This document shows positions 57,053 to 64,000 of a stretch of DNA of 64,000 bases, piece after piece. This DNA is from Rhizomys pruinosus (Eukaryota > Chordata > Mammalia > Rodentia > Spalacidae). Both the position numbers and the translations under genes were made by a program. The notes beneath the pieces were generated by a model, which was not told the origin of the DNA, did no database searches, and saw only the letters and a list, made by a program, of their open reading frames with translations. Where the stretch lies: positions 1,634,768-1,698,767 of the forward strand of contig VZQC01002896.1 in assembly GCA_009823505.1 (NCBI GenBank), written 5' to 3'. Within the stretch, counting starts at the first letter, position 1. Every line of letters begins with the position of its first letter.

Positions 57053-58024
57053 ATTTATTTTTATTCTTTTAACAAATCTGGACCCGTGTTCCTGCCCATT
57101 CCCCCACCCCGCCAGAGCTCATGCATTCTGCCAAACATGCTTTTCATCTCTTTCTCAGTCTTTCTCAATATTCTCCATGAGAAAGTTGACTGTTTTGAGC
57201 AGAAGTTCACTGTTTCAGTCAGTGGGAGGGGTATTTAAAAGGTACAGCTATCCCATCTATATCTTTAGAGACTCTTATGTCTCAGTGTGAGGATTAAACT
57301 TCAGAATCAGATATTTAATTACATTCTGATACTAATGTGAGAGGTCCTGAGAAAGTTTTTTTGAGAAAGTATTTTGTAAAAGCTGCTTAATTTGCTTTAT
57401 ATTTCTTCCAAATATGTAAAACAGGAATACCTAGTGAAACAGTAGATTCTTGTTCTTTGTCCCCAATGATTTTAGACAGATCAAAGTAATAATAAGCCAA
57501 ATAAAACTGTGCTCAAAGTAAAAACAAAAATAATCAAGTACCTAATTCACTAATTCTCCTCGAAAGTCGTTTTCTTCACCTCTCTTTCACTGTTTCCCTT
57601 TAAATAAGTTTGTCTGTGGAAGTGCCCACCTTACACATGCAGAGGAAGTTTTCTTGACTATATACTTTTTTCAAGCTAAATGAGCTTGAATTAGCAATGA
57701 GAATGCAAAGAAAAAAAACAAAACCCCACTAAAAACAAATGCCACTGGAGCCTTCGATCTGAAAGACATATAGGCCACCTGACGCCTACAACGGGAAAAT
57801 AAGTTAGATTTCAAAGGATATCAATGAATGATTTTAAAATATGAATGGTTAGAGTCACTTTGAAATTTATAATCTTTTTTTAAGATCAGAGAAATGAAAA
57901 GGGTATTTATTTTTTTTATTATTATTATTTTTTTTTTTTTGGTATTTTTGAGACAGGGTCTCCCTTTAGTCCCAGATGGCCTGGGGCTCGCTCTGTAGAC
58001 CAGGCTGGCCTTGAACTCACAGAG
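57053..58024. repeat. Direct duplication, left copy (972 bp)
   Basis: Repeated at 58026-58997 with only a few substitutions (for example near 57473 and 57489-57498). It ends in mid-B1 (ttgaactcacagag) exactly at the N. Content: an L1-like 3' fragment, unique sequence and the tail half of a B1. Confidence 0.95.
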
Positions 58025-58025
58025 N
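58025..58025. other. Single N, contig junction
   Basis: The only ambiguous base in the window. It marks the exact border between the two duplicate copies. Confidence 0.95.
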
Positions 58026-58997
58026 ATTTATTTTTATTCTTTTAACAAATCTGGACCCGTGTTCCTGCCCATTCCCCCACCCCGCCAGAGCTCATGCATT
58101 CTGCCAAACATGCTTTTCATCTCTTTCTCAGTCTTTCTCAATATTCTCCATGAGAAAGTTGACTGTTTTGAGCAGAAGTTCACTGTTTCAGTCAGTGGGA
58201 GGGGTATTTAAAAGGTACAGCTATCCCATCTATATCTTTAGAGACTCTTATGTCTCAGTGTGAGGATTAAACTTCAGAATCAGATATTTAATTACATTCT
58301 GATACTAATGTGAGAGGTCCTGAGAAAGTTTTTTTGAGAAAGTATTTTGTAAAAGCTGCTTAATTTGCTTTATATTTCTTCCAAATATGTAAAACAGGAA
58401 TACCTAGTGAAACAGTAGATTCTTGTTCTTTGTCCCCAATGATTTCAGACAGATCAAAGTAATAAGAAGACAAATAAAACTGTGCTCAAAGTAAAAACAA
58501 AAATAATCAAGTACCTAATTCACTAATTCTCCTCGAAAGTCGTTTTCTTCACCTCTCTTTCACTGTTTCCCTTTAAATAAGTTTGTCTGTGGAAGTGCCC
58601 ACCTTACACATGCAGAGGAAGTTTTCTTGACTATATACTTTTTTCAAGCTAAATGAGCTTGAATTAGCAATGAGAATGCAAAGAAAAAAAACAAAACCCC
58701 ACTAAAAACAAATGCCACTGGAGCCTTCGATCTGAAAGACATATAGGCCACCTGACGCCTACAACGGGAAAATAAGTTAGATTTCAAAGGATATCAATGA
58801 ATGATTTTAAAATATGAATGGTTAGAGTCACTTTGAAATTTATAATCTTTTTTTAAGATCAGAGAAATGAAAAGGGTATTTATTTTTTTTATTATTATTA
58901 TTTTTTTTTTTTTGGTATTTTTGAGACAGGGTCTCCCTTTAGTCCCAGATGGCCTGGGGCTCGCTCTGTAGACCAGGCTGGCCTTGAACTCACAGAG
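58026..58997. repeat. Direct duplication, right copy (972 bp)
   Basis: Matches 57053-58024 base for base apart from scattered substitutions, then continues into the remainder of the B1 that the left copy lacks. Confidence 0.95.
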
Positions 58998-59048
58998 ATC
59001 CTCCTGCCTCTGTCTGGGATTAAAGACGTGCATCACCACACCCGGCTA
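58911..59048 (-). mobile_element. B1 SINE (complete version of the split one)
   Basis: gagacagggtctccctttag to ccacacccggc. gggtatttatttttt and gagtatttattttttac flank it. Confidence 0.92.
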
Positions 59049-59287
59049 AGAGTATTTATTTTTTACTGACCATCTTGGCAAACACTATTTACCTCTAGAA
59101 AAGATATAGAAAAACATTTATTCCTGGACATAAAATAAGCACAATTATATATCCTGAAATAAGTTTTATGGAAGCAGTGTGGAAATGAGTAGCAAAAGTT
59201 TAAGCGTGGTCATCCTTTTGTACAGAAATGATACTTAAGGACTCTATCCTTAGGAAGTTACTGGCCAGGATGTATTTTCAGGGATAT

Positions 59288-59645
59288 TAATGGATGGGTA
59301 TGCTGGATAGCTTTGGTGTCAACTTGACACACCTGGGTTGAGGGAGCCGCAATTGGAGAATTTGGTCCATTGAATTGGCCTGTGGCCACATCTGTGGTGT
59401 ATTGTCTTGATTGTTGAGCAGTGACAGTACAAGAAGGCAGGCTGGGCATGAGCGAGAGCAAGCAAGCCGGTGAACATGGCCTGTGCTTCAGCTCCTGCCT
59501 CCAGTTCCTGCCCTGAGTTCCTGTCTTGGGCTCCCTAAGTAATGAACTGTGACCCAGGAGATGTAAGCTGAATAAACCCTTTCCTCCCCAAGTTGGTGTC
59601 GGTCAGTGTTTTGTCACTGCAATGGAAGACAAACTAGGACAGATG
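59288..59645 (-). mobile_element. URR1-like DNA transposon remnant
   Basis: gtgtcaacttgacacacctg, caattggagaatttggtcc, gaataaaccctttcctcccc and gacaaactaggacag match the same repeat as 32457-32855 and are better preserved. Confidence 0.72.
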
Positions 59646-60217
59646 GGCTATTTATAAAATTAAATACTTGAAAAATGTTAATATCTACCCCTTCATGATT
59701 AATAAAACTGCCTGACATATTTCCACACACTAAAAATAGCTGACAGTTTCTGAGCACTGCTGCTTGACTGGCACTGTATTGAGCACATCATAAGAATAAA
59801 CTCAGTTTTCACAACCATCCTCTGCATAGATGGTATTATTATCTCATTTGAAAAATGAAGATATTGAGCCACAAAGAGGATGAGTCATCTGTTCAAGGTT
59901 ATGCGGTGGGTGCAGACTGTGACTGTGCTGACACCCAGAGAGTCTGGCTTGAGTCTGTGCTCCTAACACGACCTCTCCTTAGTGGATAGAACAACAATGA
60001 TGTGAAAAGGGGGTGAGAAGATGTTCAGTACAGGAAAGCAGATTTCAGAATAGCCTAGCAGTTACAGGATAGGGAGAAGATGGAAGAAAATACATGTACT
60101 GCCTAGAAAAATGTTTCAAAGAGTACATACCAAATATGTCACATCAGAAGTTATTTTAGGTGACTTTTATCTTCTTCTTTATAATTCTATGCAATCTAAG
60201 ATCTTTTTCCTTAACTT
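59646..60217. other. Intergenic, no gene
   Basis: Nothing recognised. Confidence 0.5.
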
Positions 60218-60442
60218 CCTTTTTTAAATTTTTAAAATTTTATATGTATGAGTGGTTTGTCTGCATGTATGTAAGTGGACCCATGTCATGCAATACTGCT
60301 AGAGACCAGCAGAGGGCATTGGATCCCCTAGAACTGGAATTACAAGTGTTTCTTAGCTGCTATGTGGGTGCTAGGAACTGAACCCAGATCCTCCACAAGC
60401 TCAGCCAGTTCTCTTAACTGCTGAGCTATCTCTCCAGCCCCT
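60218..60442 (-). mobile_element. B2 SINE, older
   Basis: ttatatgtatgagtggtttg to gagctatctctccagcccc. Confidence 0.87.
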
Positions 60443-60504
60443 ACAAGCTAAGATTTTTATTCAATAAGCAAATATTGTGAGAATAAGAAAAAATATTTTA
60501 AAGA

Positions 60505-60712
60505 TCAGCCAATCATGTGGCTAGAGAGCCAGTCCTGCTCTTACAGAGGACCAGGGTTGATTCCCAGCACCTACACGATGGCTAACAACCATCCATAACT
60601 CCAGTTCCAGGGGATCAAACACCTGACCTCTGTGGACATTGCACAATATGAGTGCATTTACACACATTCAGGCAATGCATTCATACACATGAAATTAAAA
60701 AGAATTTTAAAA
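60505..60712 (+). mobile_element. B2 SINE, older
   Basis: gtggctagagagccagtcct to ttcatacacatgaaatt. The ends show atcagccaa copies that may be the duplication. Confidence 0.82.
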
Positions 60713-62337
60713 AATCAGCCAACTAATAGCCTTCATTACTCGTGACAAACATGAGTTATGACAAATGCTGAGTCCCTTACCTCCATCAATTCTCCTGGCA
60801 CTGGGCTTTCCTTGCTCTTCTTTCATAACAGCCACGTCCTCACAGATTTCAGTTCTTTTACCATTTAATGTTGGTCTGCATCTGTCTTAAAGCAAAACCC
60901 TGGGTAAATATCCTGAGGGTTGTAGTTGAGATGTAAAGAGGCATGAACATATACTTCTGATACGACCATAACAGACATGGTTGCTTGGCCAATCCAAAAC
61001 ACATTGAAGGAACAGATCTTCTCTCTTCAGGCTACAGACTCAAGATACTTCTGCAGCCTCCCTTCAATTAGTTCTGGTGATCTGGAACTCACCATGTAGA
61101 CCAGGCTGGCCTCGACCTCACAGACTTGGCCACGGGATACAAGGAATGGTAGGAGCTGGCTGCCTGAGGAGTTTCTAGAAAACACCCTGCTTTCTGGATG
61201 GAGACAGCAAACCTGACTGCCGCTGTTCCCACACCCTCAGTCTTTCAATTAGTTGAATTATGAAAACATGTTTTTGTTTTTTAGTTTCAGCAGCTCCAAG
61301 GTAGGGAAAGATTGTTTTCTCTGCTGGGTGCTGCAGAGCCAGGCCAGCTGGAGCCTACCCTACGCTTCCTGAGATATGGGGAAAATGAAACGTTATTGGT
61401 CTAGGACACTGCTAACTTTGTTGTCCGTTGTAGCCAAGCATACCTCTAGTGGATACAGAACTCAAAATCCCCAATATAATTCCTACTTGCATTTGAACAA
61501 ATGTTTTATGTTCTATCTTCCAAAGAAATAGTGTTTGAATCATTTTAATAGGTGCTTAAAAGACTAATATTAGAACTTTGAATTCATCTGGTTAAATTTC
61601 TTCTTTTTATACACAAAATTGATATTTAAGGAGAATAACCAATGAGAACAAGATTGTATGACTAGTGATTATTTTCTCTCTGTATTTTATAAAATTACAG
61701 AACTTTGCATGGGGACACATCTAGGTGGCCAACAATGTTGACTCAAGCCATGAGTCTCAAGACTTCTGCAGTCTGAAGAACAAAATGCCAGATGAAGAAT
61801 AGCCCATAGTATCTCAGTAGATAAACTTCCTGACAAGAACTACATCTGATCCTAACTCTGAGCATGGGAACTGCTGCCTGATGAATTCACAGCAGATATG
61901 AAGGCAAGCATGTCTGCCTGGGTGCATACAGAACTGTACTTCATCATACGCACTCGAAAAGTCATTTTGTTGGATGATTTTGGTCACTGATAGCAGCTGA
62001 GATGTGTGAGCCCATGGTAGCCAGTGCAGCAGTGAACTCATTATTTTTCTCTAAAAGGCCAGTTCAGTCCCTGTGGGAACATCTTTTAGGTATTTTTATA
62101 TCACTTATAGCTAATGGGTCTAGATTTGCCACTTACATTTCCAAAATAAATTCAAATGATACAATGCCATTTTAGAATAAAACTTAAAGAGACCAATTTT
62201 CTTTTCATTCTGATAATAGTATTGTTTGGTATGTTATCCATGTCCTTGTGCATCTCATCCAAAGAGCTGTAAGCATGGGGCAAATGTATTCCAGTGAGTA
62301 GAACTGGTACACATCTTAATTACAATACAATTCATGA
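60713..62337. other. Intergenic, one B1 fragment
   Basis: A reverse B1 fragment at about 61078-61128 (gatctggaactcaccatgta). The rest, about 1.5 kb, holds no recognised feature. Confidence 0.55.
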
Positions 62338-62383
62338 GAAAGGGAGGGAGGGAGGGGAGGGAGGAGAGGAGGGAGGGAGGATG
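62338..62383 (+). repeat. (GGGA)n tract
   Basis: Imperfect ggga and ggaga units. Confidence 0.92.
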
Positions 62384-62444
62384 ACAGAGTTCAGATTTAT
62401 TTAACTTGCTTTTGCTTGAGGGAACAATGAGGAAAATATAGTCT

Positions 62445-62657
62445 TTAAAATTCTATTTATCTTTATTTTATGTGTTTGAGTGCTTTGCCTGCATGTGTAT
62501 AAGTGTGCCACATGTGTGCAGTGCCATGGAGGCTAGAAGAGAGCACCTGATCCCTGGAGATGGAGTTGTGAGCCACTGTGTAGGTGCTAGGAATTGAACC
62601 CTGGGTCCCTGGAAGAGTTTGCAAGGGCTCTTAACAGTTGAGCCATTTCTCCAAGCC
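62445..62657 (-). mobile_element. B2 SINE, older
   Basis: ttatgtgtttgagtgctttg to gagccatttctccaagcc. Confidence 0.85.
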
Positions 62658-62674
62658 AAAAGATAATTTCACTT

Positions 62675-62795
62675 GTTTGTTTCTGAGACAGTGTCTCCCT
62701 GTAGCTCCAGCTGGCCTGGAACTTGCTATGTTTATCAAACTGGCCTCAGCCTCAGAGTCCTGAGATTAAAGGTATACACCACCATACCCAGCAAA
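62675..62795 (-). mobile_element. B1 SINE with internal loss
   Basis: gagacagtgtctccctgtag to caccaccatacccagc, shortened in the middle. Confidence 0.87.
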
Positions 62796-63477
62796 AAGAT
62801 AATTTTTATTGTACTCTGTAGAATAGAGAGAGATTTCTACATTTCAGTGAATAGTGCGTTGTGTAGATATTTTTCCAGCCCTCCGTTGATCCTATGCTCT
62901 GTGTGTGCAGATTCACTGGACTGCTACCCCAACAGGGAAGGCGTCAGAAGCCTGGTCAATAGTAGCCTAGCTTAGGGAACCTGCAGGGAGAGTTATTGAA
63001 TGGAAACGGGTGTCTGCAAGCACTGCAAGACTGGAGCAGGAGCTTGACACTTTGCCCAAGAGAGAAGAGGCCAGAGAGAGCTCCGAAGCACCCCACCCAC
63101 TCTCAGGATGGAAATTCGCGCGGGATGTCATGTAGCAAGATCATTATTCAGCTCCAAAGAGCAGCTAAGCTGCCAGCAAGCTAAAATTTCAGAGTAAGAT
63201 AAAATGTTAATTACAGATGTCAAGATTAGAGTTTGCTTTTTCTGCAAATTCCATAGGGGCTCTAAGCAACTTGATCTTTGAATCCATGGGGTACTAAAAC
63301 TCTACACAGACAAGATTGTTACCTTAATGTCGTAAGAATCCCCACCTTGAGTGCTGCCAAGTCAAAACCCAGTCTAATGACATAAACTACAAGGAATATT
63401 TCTACTAGTTTTTTTAGAGGGCTGACATTTAAAGCACAATTGAAGCTGATAATTGTAACTAAATTCATCTAAAATAT
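62796..63477. other. Intergenic, no gene
   Basis: The 62-codon frame at 62996-63184 has no support. Nothing else was recognised. Confidence 0.5.
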
Positions 63478-63648
63478 TGGGCTGGAGAGATAGACTAGCA
63501 GCTAAGAGCACCAACTGCTCTTGCAGAGGACCCGGGATCGATCTCCAGCATACACATGGCAGCTAAGAACCGTCTGTAACTCCAATTCCAGGAGAACTCC
63601 AGTTCCAGGGGAATCTGAGACCCTCTTCTGACCTCCGCGGCATTGCAC
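63478..63648 (+). mobile_element. B2 SINE cut by an LTR
   Basis: tgggctggagagatagacta to ctccgcggcattgcac, after which the expected B2 continuation (gacacaggtgcac) is replaced by the LTR. Confidence 0.92.
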
Positions 63649-64000
63649 TGTAGAGAGCGGACATTGACCAAAATGGCGCCTTGGACCCTGGCCAGGTCTT
63701 ATGATCGCCATTTTGTCGCCTAACTACCCAGTTCATTTCCCAGCCAATGGGAGAGCTTCAATCTGGAGCACTCATTAGCATGATCACTGACTTCCGCTTA
63801 TTGCCTGCAGACTGCGCATGACTACCGCTCTCTGAGCTCGCGCTTTTAATATGCAAATGAGGCATCGGACTGTGCACCTATCCAGAGCATGCACGAGCCC
63901 TCTAGACTGCTATATAAGCAGTGCTTCTGCCCCATTTCGGGGTCCTTCTCCTAAAAGAGCTGTGCACAATAAATACTGCTGCAGAAGAATCCTGTTGTCC
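63649..64000 (+). mobile_element. Class-II (IAP-like) ERV LTR, cut by window end
   Basis: It starts TGTAGAGAGCGG inside a B2. U3 shows a YY1-like aaaatggcgcc (63670-63680), ccaat (63743-63747), an octamer atgcaaat (63851-63858) and a TATA box tatataa (63911-63917). AATAAA at 63968-63973 and ctgctgcagaagaatcctg after it resemble the R/U5 layout of intracisternal A-particle LTRs. The 3' end, and whether a provirus or a solo LTR follows, lie outside the window. No viral gene is present here. Confidence 0.8.

Overview
This is nuclear DNA from a muroid-type rodent. It is dense in 7SL-derived B1 and tRNA-derived B2 SINEs on both strands, with L1 fragments, URR1-like and MaLR remnants and CA/GT microsatellites. 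The B1 3' half reads 'ggggctacagggagaccc' and the B2s carry 'ccggaactggagttctcc'-like internal blocks. Neither is the usual mouse, rat or hamster form, so a spalacid or another muroid outside those groups is my weak guess. No intact protein-coding gene is visible.

Region 1 (1 to about 6.8 kb) is gene-free. It holds a poorly readable stretch, a GGGGCT-rich tract, and an old L1 on the + strand whose ORF1 part contains a minisatellite of about eight 35-38 bp units.

Region 2 (7.4 to 28.5 kb, minus strand) is a multi-exon, intron-containing copy of Spdl1 (Spindly, the kinetochore dynein/dynactin adaptor). A non-coding first exon sits in a CpG-rich, TATA-less promoter, followed by nine coding exons with canonical splice sites. 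The reading frame has four in-frame stops and three frameshifting deletions (-17, -8 and -1 nt against the human protein), so as given it is a pseudogene. The C-terminal exon(s) were not found. A tandem repeat of about 4.7 kb (about 16.15-20.97 and 20.97-25.64 kb) duplicates exon 3 and its introns. The two copies differ mainly by one-base indels clustered in blocks, which looks like an unpolished long-read gap fill, not biology.

Region 3 (28.6 to 64 kb) looks intergenic. It is SINE-rich and contains a full-length Strap retropseudogene (39.69-42.92 kb) with 5' leader, 3' UTR, poly(A) signal, poly(A) and 19-bp target-site duplications, itself hit by one B2 and three B1 insertions. It also has the 5' part of an antisense L1 (46.7-48.66 kb), a 972-bp direct duplication split by a single N at 58025 (probable haplotig overlap), two URR1-like elements, and at the right edge a class-II (IAP-like) LTR inserted into a B2 and cut by the window end.

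The most notable items are the decayed intron-bearing Spdl1 locus, the two probable assembly duplications, a chimeric B2-B1 SINE with a single pair of target-site duplications, and the young-looking LTR at the edge.
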